Of a DNA stretch of 64,000 nt, positions 7,959 through 18,759 are shown one piece after another. The notes under the pieces are model-generated. The model was not told the DNA's origin and made no database searches. It saw only the letters and a list, made by a program, of their open reading frames with translations. The translations under genes were made by a program, and so were the position numbers. The number at the start of each line of letters is the position of its first letter. Position 1 is the first letter of the stretch. The stretch is from positions 1,178,001-1,242,000 of the forward strand of contig JAPYXD010000742.1 in NCBI GenBank assembly GCA_030998225.1. Direction: 5' to 3'. Source of the stretch: Diplolepis rosae. Taxonomy: Eukaryota; Arthropoda; Insecta; Hymenoptera; Diplolepididae.

Positions 7959-9824
7959 TTATGCTTTCCTCAGTGCACCCGTGCTGGGGAGAGCTTTGGA
8001 GTTTTCCTGATGAGCTGTTTGTGATTGGCTATTTGGTCGTATCTTGCAGTCTCGTACTAAATGACCGGGTTTTTTACAATAATTGCAAACTACTTCAGTA
8101 TAATTTGAATTTTGTTGATTATTATTATTTTGTAAAAACCTATATTCATATGGTTTATTTCGATTTTGAGACTGTCCTAAGTTAAAGTTTTGATACTGTC
8201 CTGGATTCCATTGTCTATTATTATTATTAACATTATTGTTATTATTGTAAAAATTTCTAGGAAAATTGTTATTATTGTTGTGTCTTTGTTGTAAAACATT
8301 ATTATTATTGTTTTTATAATTATTATTTCTATTTTGCAAATTATTATTGTTATTGTTATTAAAATTATGATTTTTATTTCTTAAAAAATTGTTATTCGAA
8401 AAATTATTGTAATTGTTTCTTGCAAAATTATTATTATTATTACTTCTTTGACCATTGGAATTACTATATCCTTGTTGGTTAGGACGCAACAAAAAATTTT
8501 TTTGTTTATTATTAAAAACTGCATCTTGAGCTTTACTTAAATGAAAACATTTTTCAGTTGTGTGACCTGGTTTTTTACAAATTAAACAAATAGTTTTGTT
8601 TTCAAGTGCTACGTTAAATCGGGTTGTTTTGTTATTTTTATTATTAGATGATTCGTCACTTTTTGAATAATCCATATTTTTATTTCTTCGTAGTGCGGAA
8701 TTTGCAGCTAATCTTCGTTCTATATCAATACTGTCGCTAATAACTTCTTTAAAAGTATCCTTTTCTTCAACACGAATTTCTAACTCAGGACGCAAACCGC
8801 GTATAAAACATTGAATTACGTCTTTTTCAAGGTTTACTTTAAAATTATTATCTACCTGACCATTATTATTGAGCCTGTGAGCATCTTCGATTTTGTCGGC
8901 AATTTCTTTTATCCTAGCAGCATAGGAAAGTACATTTTCTCTTTCCCACATAAATGTATTACCTAATTCTCCCTGTAACTGGTACACGCATTTCGCAGGG
9001 GCATATACTCTTTTCAATTTTTCTATCAATTCTTCTATTGTTGTATAAGTAGAACCAAAAATGCATTTTCTGGCTTCTCCAGTTAATTTACCTCTTAATA
9101 GCCTTGCGAGGTTTTCTTGAGCTGCAGGTGTCGGTAGCATTGCCTTTGCCTCCATGCAACCCTCAATAAAATGTGACAATGGGAGGTTACTTCCGTCAAA
9201 CAATGGGACCACCTCTAGCGCGTCGCGTAAGGATACCTGCTGGCTGTTGGGTATGACCACGGCCATCTCTTCGTTATTTACTCTTACGGGATTATCCTGA
9301 TTTATGGCTTCTGTGTCGCTTTTGTCGTCGTCGCTATCGTTGTTACTAATTATAGATTCGTGTGCCAATGAGGTTTCCAATCTTTCTTTCAAAGTTTTAT
9401 TATCTACTGTTATTACTGTTGAGCTTAGCAAATTGAATTCGTCAAAATAAGATAATTCATTCGTTAGAGTTTGATCTTGATTACTGGATCCTGTTACAAT
9501 GCTTAAATCTGGACAGAAACTTGAATGAAACCCGCTAGTTTTTTCTGAATTTTCACGTGATATATTTTGATTATTAATTAGAGTCTTGTCTAAACTTGAA
9601 TTATCTAACTTAAGAGTGTTATCTAATTCTTGTTCTGTAGGGATTGGATCAGGGATATTTTGGCATTTATTATCAGTTGAATATTCTCTATTTCTAATTG
9701 GTTTTATTTTTAAATTACCCTTTTGATTCAAATCTACTATTTTTGCAAGCTGACTATCGTGTTTAGCTTGACTACGTGTTATAACTTTCGGGGTAGATTC
9801 TAAAGGGATATTTGGTTTTGACAT
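7959..9824 (-). CDS. gag: gag: capsid and nucleocapsid polyprotein
   Basis: A 621-codon intact ORF starts at ATG 9,824, the first in the transcript after the leader, and ends at 7,959. The N-terminal third is Asn/Ser-rich; the middle (LEVVPLFDGSNLPLSHFI onward) is the Ty3/gypsy capsid fold; two CCHC knuckles, CLICKKPGHTTEKC and CNYCKKPGHLVRDC, mark the nucleocapsid. Between the knuckles lies a long Asn-rich tract coded by AAT/AAC repeats (roughly 8,220-8,460), which is unusual for gag and probably grew by slippage. The protein forms the particle and packages the RNA. Pol overlaps the 3' end in the -1 phase. Confidence 0.9.
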   Translation of the reverse strand: MSKPNIPLESTPKVITRSQAKHDSQLAKIVDLNQKGNLKIKPIRNREYSTDNKCQNIPDPIPTEQELDNTLKLDNSSLDKTLINNQNISRENSEKTSGFHSSFCPDLSIVTGSSNQDQTLTNELSYFDEFNLLSSTVITVDNKTLKERLETSLAHESIISNNDSDDDKSDTEAINQDNPVRVNNEEMAVVIPNSQQVSLRDALEVVPLFDGSNLPLSHFIEGCMEAKAMLPTPAAQENLARLLRGKLTGEARKCIFGSTYTTIEELIEKLKRVYAPAKCVYQLQGELGNTFMWERENVLSYAARIKEIADKIEDAHRLNNNGQVDNNFKVNLEKDVIQCFIRGLRPELEIRVEEKDTFKEVISDSIDIERRLAANSALRRNKNMDYSKSDESSNNKNNKTTRFNVALENKTICLICKKPGHTTEKCFHLSKAQDAVFNNKQKNFLLRPNQQGYSNSNGQRSNNNNNFARNNYNNFSNNNFLRNKNHNFNNNNNNNLQNRNNNYKNNNNNVLQQRHNNNNNFPRNFYNNNNNVNNNNRQWNPGQYQNFNLGQSQNRNKPYEYRFLQNNNNQQNSNYTEVVCNYCKKPGHLVRDCKIRPNSQSQTAHQENSKALPSTGALRKA

Positions 9825-10824
9825 TGAGTCATTATAAATTTACAATATTTTGTATTGAGCGTTGATTGTTTATTGTTATTTTAAATTTGTTTATAACAAT
9901 AAAAAAAAACTATATATAAAATTTGTTTTTTAAAAAAAATAAAATGAATTAGTAAAATTTATTTTTAATTTGTTTATTTATTTTTAATAACAATATAATT
10001 TGAAATGAAATTTGTATTTCGTCATTTGAAAATAAAATAATGATATAAAAATATAATTATTTCAAATATTCAAATTAAATAAATAATCGCTCAATTGTTT
10101 GTAAATTTATAATTTTTAATAATAAATTTCTTAAAATAATAAAATATTTTTCTTTACCAACTGCATGTGCCCTTTATGTAAAATTAAAATAATTTATTTT
10201 ATTTATTTATAAATTGTTTATAACAATTAAACAAATTTGTTTATAATAATGATCATTCGAAATATTCATAAATTATTTTTATTATATTGGAAAAGTTAAC
10301 TTAAGTGCAAATCTTTGGACAATTTTTTTGTTTGCAAATAAAAATATTTTGTTCCTTAACAGAGTTAGAATTAAAGTTATAAACAATACAATCACAAGCA
10401 CTTCGAACTTTGCCCTACCCAATGATCGCAATCAATGGTGACCGTTCAACGTACCCGAAAGGGACTTATGCTCTCGTGTGCTGTTTTTTTTTTGTTTGTT
10501 TTAACTTAAATCAAAACTTAGTTAACAAATTAGAATAATTTTTTAAATAAGATAAGTTACTTAATCACTTAGGTTAGCCTCAAGGTCAGATCCCTGCGTG
10601 ATTTTTCAAACTTATTTTATTTTATATAATTTATATAAATTATAAAATTTCAAAGAAATGACTTGTTTATTAAATCATTAAGGTTAGCCTCAAGGTCAAA
10701 TCCCTTTGTGATTTAACAAATCTATTTTATTGAAATTTTAAGTTTTAAAGTTGAAATAATATTTGATAATCATTTATTTATTTATTATTAAGAACCAATG
10801 TGTTCAATTTCAATTGACTTGTGT
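9825..10824 (-). other. Retroelement leader (5' UTR) with a direct repeat
   Basis: This AT-rich stretch separates the primer site from gag and has no ORF. Two copies of a unit containing GGTTAGCCTCAAGGTC lie at about 10,560-10,625 and 10,668-10,735, roughly 107 bases apart. It may hold the packaging signal and the env splice donor (candidate near 10,460); neither can be confirmed here. Confidence 0.5.
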
Positions 10825-10842
10825 TTCCCGGCCGATGCACCA
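10825..10842 (-). promoter_or_regulatory. Primer-binding site for tRNA-Gly
   Basis: On the minus strand TGGTGCATCGGCCGGGAA is complementary to the last 18 bases of a mature tRNA-Gly(GCC)-type 3' end including CCA. It lies 14 bases beyond the LTR end, where minus-strand DNA priming is expected. Confidence 0.8.
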
Positions 10843-11129
10843 GAAAAAAGGAAGTATGTTACGTCACAAGTACGTAAATACTTACTTTGATCGAAGATTC
10901 CTCGTTTTAAGTTAGGATCGAATGATCCTCTCTTAGGGATGAGGATAAGTCAATGAAAAGTACACAATGATTAGTAAAGTAATACAAATTGAATTTATTT
11001 AAATTAACACTGATATAAACAAGGTTAAAATTTTACAATGATTCAAACAATGGCACAGGGAATAGGTAAAGAATAGAGAGAATTTTCGGTACCTTTGTTG
11101 AGTTGTGAATAGTCCCTTTTTTATGAATG

Positions 11130-11262
11130 ATCCTCACAGGTGTGAGGGAGAGAGAAAGATTCTTCCACTGGTGCGACGAAGACAGCAATAGGTATCCCAC
11201 TGGTGTGAGGAAGACAGAAACAAATATCCCACTGGTGTGAGGAGGACAAGAATAGTTATTTC
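11130..11262 (-). repeat. Tandem repeat inside the LTR
   Basis: Four imperfect units of about 36-40 bp share the core CCACTGGTGTGAGGAAGACA. They lie downstream of the TATA box, so in transcribed R/U5 rather than in U3, and could be binding sites or simple slippage products. Confidence 0.7.
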
Positions 11263-11440
11263 ACTCTACACTGACTCTAAGATCCTTTCAAAGATTGAAA
11301 GTACAATCAGAGAATTTACGACACGTTTCTTCGGAAAACTGAACTAAACACGTATCTCACGCTGTGAATCCTTTTAAGATTTTAGAAATTTCCCGCACTT
11401 AATTTTGCTCACAAGACTAGTTTTCCCTTGGCGGCGTGTC

Positions 11441-11449
11441 CTTTTTATA
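11441..11449 (-). promoter_or_regulatory. LTR TATA box
   Basis: TATAAAAAG on the minus strand, about 170 bases into the LTR, with a start of transcription expected about 25-30 bases further on. No other TATA-like motif in the LTR is as good. Confidence 0.6.
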
Positions 11450-11618
11450 TTATATTTTTTGGTGACGTCACGCGTTGCGCAGTCTCCCGCTGCGTGTGAC
11501 GTAGTTATACCTCTCTTTTCAATAGGTGGTTTTCTCTCTCTTTTAGTAATTTCCCCAGATTTCTCTCTAGACCTAGCCTATGCCTATAGTACATTCTAAT
11601 GCGTCGCGGGACGTGACA

Positions 11619-12129
11619 CATCAATGGAACTTTTCTTGATTCCCACCCTATTGGAAGAACATTTTCTACAAATATTGAGTCTGTAAATGTATACTGTGCG
11701 TTGGCGTTACAAAATTGTCAATGTAAAAATTGCTTTTCCAGTAGAAATTAATGCGCAACAATAACAAATTGAATAATTACTATTCTTCATATGTTTCATG
11801 CACAAATATGTCTATTAATTTTACAAGAGAGATTAGAAAAACAATTAAAAGTACAAGAATTGTAGGAAAATCTATTAGCCTGTTATTATGTAAAATTGTT
11901 TTCTTATGATTATTTTATTCATTTAATATTACGCCAATGAAATTGAAGTTCATGAAATTAATTTTTAGAAATATGTAAAAGTAATAATAAGCAATAGCAA
12001 TGCCATGTTTTGAAGGAATCAATTTTGGATTTAACCAAGTTTTTTCTCTTCAATGTACCAAGTTACAACGTCTATTAATTCATACATGTAATCAACGATC
12101 CTAATATTTTTTAAATCTCTATTATTAAC
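11619..12129. other. AT-rich sequence without recognised features
   Basis: No ORF, repeat or RNA gene can be supported in this half kilobase next to the retroelement LTR. Confidence 0.5.
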
Positions 12130-12174
12130 ATTTAAAGAATTTGAAAATCTTTCTTTGGAAAAAAAGACGCTTTA

Positions 12175-12245
12175 GACTGCGCTGGGATTCGAACCCAGGT
12201 CTTTCGATTGCCGGTCGACTGCTCTAACCACTGAGCTACACAGGC
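12175..12245 (-). repeat. tRNA-like SINE head
   Basis: The minus strand has an acceptor-like stem (GCCTGTG with CGCAGTC, one mismatch), an A box (TAGCTCAGTGG), and a perfect T arm CTGGG-TTCGAAT-CCCAG. The anticodon loop CCGGCAA lacks T33, and the variable loop is only four bases, so this is a tRNA-derived repeat and not a working tRNA gene. Confidence 0.7.
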
Positions 12246-12465
12246 GCCCGACATCTAATTCGCCACAAGAAGATCTCCTTATATCGCCAAGTGGCTCTGC
12301 CTTGCGGCTGTAAATTAATTTCAAATTAATTAGGTGAATTTGAAATTTTTGTCACTGCCTACATTATCGGAGGTTCACTAGTCGCGTATCAGATAGGATA
12401 CAGCCGCAAGGCAGAGCCACTTGGCGATATAAGGAGATCTTTCTGTGGAGAATTTGAAGTCGGAC

Positions 12466-12536
12466 GCCTGTGTAGCTCAGTGGTCAGAGCAGTCGACCGG
12501 CAATCGAAAGACCTGGGCTCGAATCCCAGCGCAGTC
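12466..12536 (+). repeat. tRNA-like SINE head
   Basis: The same unit as 12,175-12,245 in the opposite direction, differing in a few bases (TGGTCAGAGC for TGGTTAGAGC; GGGCTCGAATCC in the B box). Repetition with a shared tail argues for a SINE family. Confidence 0.7.
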
Positions 12537-12741
12537 GAAAGCGTCTTTTTTTCCACAGAAAGATTTTCAAATTCTTTAAATATTTGAATTAAATTGCATT
12601 ATTTGCGATATAAGAGTTTGAAATTGTCTACGAAGACACCTGTCGACAACGTATCCTATCTGATACGCGACTAGTGAATATCCGATAATGTAGGCCGTGA
12701 CAAAAATTTCAAACGCACCTAATTAATTTGAAATTTCTATT

Positions 12742-14314
12742 ATTAATATTATATGTGTGAAATCCTCTTTTTACTAATGTTTACATCAACGATCGTAATT
12801 CTTGGAAATTACTCTTTAGTATTTTATATCTAATCGATAAAATTTTACAATTTTTAATTTTCTCTTTATCAAAAATCACCATGTTGTGTTACGTACGGCT
12901 ATTATTAATTAGAATAATATGCATAAAAAGTAAAAAAACAATTACTCTTAATATATTTTATTCATTAGTATAATGAGTACGCGGAGGTCATCCAAACTGC
13001 CGAATTTAGTTAATATAAATATTAACTAAATTTGTTTATTATTATGTGGGGTCGCTGGTCTTCTACTCTCGGACTGAAAGTGTATTCTACACGCCTACGC
13101 TTATCACTTTTAATTTTGAACGAAAGAAAAGGGGAAAGGAGCTTCAAATAAGTTTGAATCAAGCTGCTAAAATTCATATACATAAAAAGAGAGAATTTAT
13201 TTTTAAGGAAAATAAAACAACCAAACCGATGTGAACATTTTTACATGAGTTAAAACGGAAAAAGTAAATTAGAACGATACAAAGTATACGTTACCGCCTT
13301 CTTGGTTTTTTTCTAGTTTCTTAATCCTACCGGATGTCCTGGGAGCAAAAGCAAAGAAGGAGAATACGTTCTGGCTGCTGAAGTCCTGGAGATCCGTTCA
13401 AATTCGATTTGAGATTGTCGTGGTTCCAAAAAGGAACCACCCTTGTCCTTACGCGACTCACACGCGCACACGCCCTTTTTCTTTGCTTCAACCTTATAGC
13501 TTTAAGGTGAGAAAGAAATGGATAGCTTTGAACTAGAAGGGAGGCAGTACTTTTAAATTGCCTGTTCGTCGCCACTCCTGTCTCACAATAAACCTATTTC
13601 TGTTTATAAGGAAATAACTCCTCGTCGTTTTGAGATTTAACGAGATGTAGATTTCCTTAGCTGGTTAGTATTTAACTAGCTGGGTTTTCAACGCCAGGCT
13701 GTACACGCACAGTTAACTCTCGCGGCTAGCCGACCACAGACGCACTCAAAATATTATTTCAGCGCGAAGCGTAGTGGTAAAAATTTTACTTGTATAATTT
13801 TTTAGCGCGACAACCCCGTGAACGGCTTTCGTCGGAGGAAAGATTTTAGAAGTATTTACGTCCGCCCAAGTACAATCCCCAATTTGTGGCCCTAGCTAGG
13901 CCTTTTTACGAATCTAAGTCAACTATCCAGGTGATAGGATGTACTTGTTCCGAACCGCGGACGGGCAAAGTAGAAAAACTACATTCTCTGCTGTCCGATT
14001 AGTTCTGGTTAGTACCAGGTTGCTCGAGTAACTGCGAATTTTGATTTCTAATTGATTCATTTTATAGACTTGTATCGATGATGCTTAGGTGGGGCATCTT
14101 GATGATTTTGGTATTTTTCTGGGTGGCCTGATTTTTGGAAGGAATTCATGCTTACCGGTAATTTTGCAATTACCGATTGCCTAAATACTTGGTAGCCTAC
14201 TTGTTATTACCCGTTGCTAATTGAAGTTTGTGATGAAATGGATATTTCTGACATAGTTGAAATTTTTGGATCATATTTCATGACACCAATAAATCAAATA
14301 TCGATATAAAATAA
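12742..14314. other. Gene-poor stretch with a palindrome and a higher-GC block, possibly an LTR fragment
   Basis: A palindrome with 14-base arms lies at 13,003-13,032. From about 13,045 (TGTGGGGTCGCTGGTC) to about 14,050 base composition rises well above the surroundings, with an AATAAA at about 13,590 and, further on, a GCGCGACAACCCCGTGAACG segment near 13,801 of the kind found after insect gypsy LTRs. This may be a decayed LTR plus leader. No long ORF supports it. Confidence 0.3.
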
Positions 14315-14395
14315 TTAACCAGTTAACTGTGATTGACGAGTATACTCGTCATAAATACATGGAACTCGCCATGGTCGCCACAGTTAACTGGTTAA
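14315..14395. repeat. 81-bp hairpin element
   Basis: Perfect 17-bp inverted repeats (TTAACCAGTTAACTGTG and its complement) at 14,315-14,331 and 14,379-14,395 enclose 47 bases, which themselves contain the palindrome GACGAGTATACTCGTC. It would form a cruciform with a second stem in the loop. Confidence 0.8.
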
Positions 14396-15977
14396 ATCGA
14401 TTTCGTTGATTATTTATTCTAGACTCTGACACCTTAAATATTTTTCATCCACGAGAGTTTATTTTCAAAGAGCAGTTGACATGATTCGACAAAAAAGGAA
14501 GCATTGTTGTAATTCATACAAAAACAAAAACCGTAGGTGAATATTACGTGATTTTTCACTCTCGATACAAATAGAAATATAGTGAAATCATCACGTGCTG
14601 ATCTATAAATAATTTATCAAGCTTGAGCTTAAAATTCATTTTCTTCTTAATAAATTATACTCGCAGATTCAAATGAAAGCAGTTTAAGGGCATTCCCTGA
14701 GCATTTTCTCAATAAATTCAAAGATGTCAAAAAAATGCTTTCCTTTGCAACATGTGCAGAATAAGAGTCATGAAAGATTAAGTTTTAGAAGAAGGATAGA
14801 AAATAATAAGATTTGTTCCTCCTAGCATTTATGTTTTCTTTCTTAATTGTTACAATTATCAGAACTCGGCGAATTACTCGAAAAATCTTCCTTCTCACGG
14901 CCTCCAGGTACCTTCCGATTCCAAAAATCCCTCGAAGACTATAACATTGACGAAAAATCAGAGTCCTTGCGATTCATCACATTCTCATCAACGTACAATT
15001 TAAAAAATCACTTTTCATACTTTCTGACGTAAAAAATTTGTTCGTTGATTTTTTACCAAGTAATTTATTTTCATGATAATAAAAAAGATTATTTTTTTGA
15101 TCATTTATGTATAATTATAAAACTCATTACATTATTCATATGTTATGAGTATAAAGCGATAATTAAACAATTAATAATCACTTTCCATCACTTTTTGATA
15201 GTAACGTTCTCAAAAAAGCAGATAGTAATAGAACATTAGTGGAACTTGCGCCCGACGCCGTCGATCGAAGATCGTGATTCCACGCGCATCACTTTACGAA
15301 AAAATTCATATTTCAGACAATTTTCGAGTGCGCACCTTAATTATATACCTAAAATTTGCGTAATACTTGGGGCTATCACTATGAATTTTTTCAGATTTTG
15401 CAAAGAGGGCGTTTTTTCAAAAACTCAATTTGTTTGAAAAAAACATTTTTTTTATTATTAAATTTGGAGTAAAAATGATTCCAAAAATACTACTACATCG
15501 GACATCTAATGATACGTTTGTGTGATTATTTTCAGAATTTTTCCTAGTTTCAGTTTTTAAATAATTGAAAAAGAACAAACATTTTTTTTTCGTTTATGCC
15601 ATAACTTTTTAAATAATGCATGAAATAATCTCAAATTTAGGGTTTCTTCATTATTTATGTTAGTCTATTAATCCTTAAACTTTCAAGTAAATCGGAAACA
15701 TGGAGTCCTGAACCCGTCCGATTTGCCATGGAACACGCCATATACAAAATTAGTATACATTTATTCAGTTTTCATAAAATTATATTACATAGGTCTGCAA
15801 ATAATGGGTTTGTATTTGTTGTTGGAAAACGAAAGATCATTTCCAGGGTAATTTTTGACGTAGAATCCGAATCCGAAATCAGAATCGGCCTATCGCATCA
15901 GGATTTTGAGATATTTGAGGTTATGTGCTCGAAAAATGGGGGTTTTCGCTACTTTTGAGCTTATGTACAGGGCGCAA
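14396..15977. other. AT-rich sequence without recognised features
   Basis: Short ORFs here have no recognisable domain, biased composition or repeat support. No gene is called. Confidence 0.5.
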
Positions 15978-16915
15978 GAAATTTTTTTGGTTTCTTCTCA
16001 AATGTCATCATTTAGCACTACTCTTTCCCTTCAAAATTAGCTATTGAACAGTCACGAGCGATTTTCCTCACAAAGATACGGCCATATAAAGTTTTGACAT
16101 TTATCCGAACAACCTTATGAGCATTCACATTGACTCTTTTGTGCATACCATTTTGCATTCGAAAATTTATCTTGAAAATTTGTGCTTGCGGGTTTTGATG
16201 GTCTGTGAATAAGAATTTTCAGTCATAAAATTGACATTTCCATTTCTAATATGGCGGATTCAAAATGGCGGATCGAAACTCACGAAATTAAACGATTCGC
16301 TCTCAAAAAATTTTCGGACCCTGAGAAATTTAAGGTTGTTTATGCTAGACAAGTAAATTGACTCATAAAAGTTTACCTTCGTAATACACAGAAAAAACTT
16401 CGCATATTGTACACATGCATTCGTACTGAGTGACTCAAAAAACTCTCAAGTACAGAATTTTAGAGATCAATATTGTTTTCCCCGTAAATTTCAGTTCGCC
16501 ATTTTAAAACGGCCGGCCATCTTGTAAATGAAAATGTCAATCTTGCGACCCCGTTTTCGTAATCAGCAATTCAGAAACCCCGAGTAAGAGTTTTTAGAGA
16601 GCAAAATCATGTAATTTCGTAAATTTCGATCCGCCATTTTGAATCCGCCATCTTAGACATGGAAATTTCAATTTTCTGACTTTAAATTCTTATTCACGGA
16701 CGATCAAAACCCGCAAGCACAAATTTTCGAATGCAAAATGGTATGCACCAAAGAGTCAATGTGAATGCTCATAAGGTTGTTCGGATAAATGTCAAAACTT
16801 GATATGGCCGTATCTTTGTGAAAAAAAATCTCTCGTGACTGTTTCATCGCTCATTTTAAAGGGAAAAAGTAGTGCTAAATGATGACATCTGAGAAAAAAA
16901 CCATAAAAAATTATT
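15978..16915. repeat. Foldback element with arms of about 350 bp
   Basis: Arms at roughly 15,978-16,335 and 16,570-16,915 are inverted copies; shared blocks include GATTCAAAATGGCGGATC and ATAAGGTTGTTCGGATAA. Some positions differ, so the arms have aged. The spacer is about 230 bp. No ORF of note lies inside. Ends are about at the AACCAAAAAAATT motif on the left. Confidence 0.8.
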
Positions 16916-17308
16916 TTCTACATTTACTACATAAACGTTTAACATTGTTTCATAATTGTGCCCGATTTCTACGCCAAGGCACAATTGACTGCATGCCACT
17001 CTACGCACAAGCATGCAATGCGACTTTTTCCACCCGTTTGGACACAAAGAATTTTTTTTTTCTTTTTGCGTCGGGAAAAGTCCAATAAAAAAAAGGAAAA
17101 AGTTCTATAACGGATTTCTTCATGTTAAAATGCCCTTAATTGTAGGAGAATTTCGCCTAAAAAAAAGAAGAAACTAAGATATATTTAGCTTATATATAGG
17201 GTAAATATTAATACTGAATATTCGTATATGATGTACATATTTTAAATTATAATTAAAAACGTTGTGACTGGGAATTTTGATGTAAAAATACTCGAAGAAA
17301 TTGCTGAA

Positions 17309-17431
17309 TAATCAACCTAACCCACAAGCACCCTAGCGTAACCTAACCCGTTTCGGTATGAAATGGAAATTCGCCGAAACAAATGGCAGCAAATGGGTTT
17401 AGTTACGCTAGGTTAGGTGCTTGTAGATTAA
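17309..17431. repeat. Small foldback rich in CCTAACC
   Basis: Inverted arms at 17,309-17,350 and 17,392-17,431 share AACCTAACC and ACAAGCACC blocks around a 41-base loop. CCTAACC here is part of the arms and not a telomeric array. Confidence 0.65.
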
Positions 17432-17555
17432 CCCTTTTTGGTCACGCTTTCCCAAAATAACGTAACGGTCACACTGGGTAAAATCAAACCCAGCAACTTT
17501 GCACTGTGAAAAAATAAAGTAGAACTGAATTCCATTGAAGAAAAATACTCACTTA

Positions 17556-18757
17556 CCACCTTGATCAAAAAGTTTTAGGACTTTATTTTTAAAATCAAAA
17601 ATACAAGTTTATTCATCATAATCGATATCGTCCTCTTCAAAGTACTCCCCATCGACTGCAACGCACTTATGCCAGCGCTTCATCCAATCCTCGAAACATT
17701 TTTTATAATCGGTTTGCGGTATAGCCATCAGAGCTATCTTCGATTTTCCCATGACCTCATCTCGCGTGCTGTAACGCGTTGCACGGAGCGGTTTCTTGAG
17801 CCGATCGAATAGGAAAAAGTCGCAGGGAGCCAAATCAGGTGAATTCGGTGGTTGTTGGATGGTATTCATTTCGTTTTTACCCAAATACTCACGGATGACG
17901 ATGGCATTGTGCGACGATGCGTTATCGTGGCACAATCCACGAGTTAATTGCCCACAAATCCGGTCTTTTTTGGCGAATTTCGAATTTTTGGTAAGCATCA
18001 CCTTTTTTTCGACTGAAAACGACGTGGTTTTTTCGGTCACGGCTCATTGGGTGAACGCCATTCACTCGCTTGATGTCTGGAGTGCGTGTCATACTCATAA
18101 ATCCACATCTCGTCACCAGTAATTATCCGTTTGATGAATGATGGGTCGGAGTCGATATTGGAAAGCATGTCTTTTGCGGCATCAACGCGATCCCTTTTTT
18201 GCATGAAATTCAGGTTTTTCGGCACCAGCTTTGCTGCGACACGTCTGAGGCCCAAATCATTAACCAAAATGTCTTGAGCGGATCCGTAAGCAATTTTCAA
18301 CTCCTCTGCAATCTCTCTAATGGTGAATTTGCGGCTTACGGTCATCCACCCTTTCATGTTGATGTTTTCATCAGTTTTCGCCGTCAACGGCCTACCACTG
18401 CGTTCGTCATCCTCGACCGACTCACGACCACTTCTGAAGCGTTCGTGCCAGCGGAAAACGTTCAATCTCGTTAGAATATCGTTGCCGAAACACTTCTCCA
18501 ACATTCCCAAAGACTGCGCACCGATAAATCCATTTTTAACACAAAATTTAATGCAAACTCGTTGCTGCAAAGTCGATGACATTTTTTTGTGAAAAATCAC
18601 AATACAGCGTCACTTCAGCAAATATCAAGCTATCAAGCTGAAAATCTGAAAGAACGTCAATGACACTTCTACCAACACAATAAAAAAGTAAGAATTGAAA
18701 TCGGCCGAACAAGAATGACACACCGTGACGAGTCCTAAAACTTTCTGATCAAGGTGG
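17556..18757 (-). mobile_element. mariner element, full length
   Basis: Terminal repeats CCACCTTGATCAAAAAG and its near-perfect inverse (one difference within 27 bases) bound a 1,202-bp unit, flanked by TA at 17,554-17,555 and 18,758-18,759 as in Tc1/mariner insertions. The single transposase gene fills most of it. Confidence 0.92.
17609..18600 (-). pseudogene. mariner transposase, frameshifted
   Basis: The N-terminal ORF (18,600-18,037) has the mariner HTH region (RSGRESVEDDERSGRP; IREIAEELKIAYGSAQDI) and the first catalytic Asp in ITGDEMW. The frame changes near 18,040, and the second ORF (18,040-17,609) has the second Asp in HDNASSHNA and the third in SPDLAPCDFFLF, 34 residues apart: the D,D34D signature. 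Total length is close to the normal 345 residues. One indel is the only break seen, so the insertion is fairly young. Confidence 0.9.
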
Positions 18758-18759
18758 TA

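Larger units (their letters stand above)
1..11618 (-). mobile_element. Ty3/gypsy endogenous retrovirus with CARD, env and dsRBD ORFs (3' end outside window)
   Basis: Read on the minus strand the order is LTR, tRNA-Gly primer site, gag, protease, RT, RNase H, long tether, integrase, CARD ORF, glycoprotein, dsRBD ORF. Protease ahead of RT and integrase after RNase H is the Ty3/gypsy order, and a third env-like gene makes it errantivirus-like. The 3' LTR is not in the window: positions 1-383 are still coding and no inverse copy of the LTR start is present. Breaks seen are frame changes near 5,640, 4,400 and 1,555 and an in-frame stop at 4,095-4,097, so this copy is a relic, although gag, the CARD ORF and the visible part of the dsRBD ORF are open. 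Classification is from motif reading, not a search. Confidence 0.9.
10857..11618 (-). repeat. 5' LTR of the retrovirus-like element
   Basis: The ends are short inverted repeats: TGTCACGTC at the 5' end (11,618 downward) and GACGTAACA at the 3' end (10,857), matching at eight of nine positions. The length is 762 bp. It holds a TATA box at 11,441-11,449, several AATAAA-like signals near 10,990-11,000, and a tandem array at about 11,130-11,260. The primer site follows at the correct side. The 3' LTR partner is outside the window. Confidence 0.8.
12130..12741. repeat. Composite foldback with two inverted tRNA-like SINE heads
   Basis: Two nested inverted repeats are visible. Arms at about 12,313-12,400 and 12,650-12,736 pair (core CACTAGTCGCGTATCAGATA). 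A second pair, 12,271-12,310 and 12,401-12,440, joins two tRNA-like units facing in opposite directions (12,175-12,245 minus; 12,466-12,536 plus). Both tRNA-like units share the tail AAAGCGTC, a T-run and CCACAGAAAGAT. The layout suggests a SINE-like unit inserted twice, or duplicated by inversion, in a foldback element. Confidence 0.75.

Noticed and set aside
12175..12536. tRNA genes on both strands
   Set aside because: A and B boxes are good, but the anticodon loop lacks T33, the variable loop is short, and the units are repeated with shared tails; they are tRNA-derived repeats.
13327..13575. 82-codon minus-strand ORF with Arg-rich segment in the GC-rich block
   Set aside because: No domain, no neighbours and a likely LTR-derived context; unsupported.
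17309..17431. Telomeric repeat from CCTAACC words
   Set aside because: Only a few copies, arranged as inverted arms, not a tandem CCTAA array.
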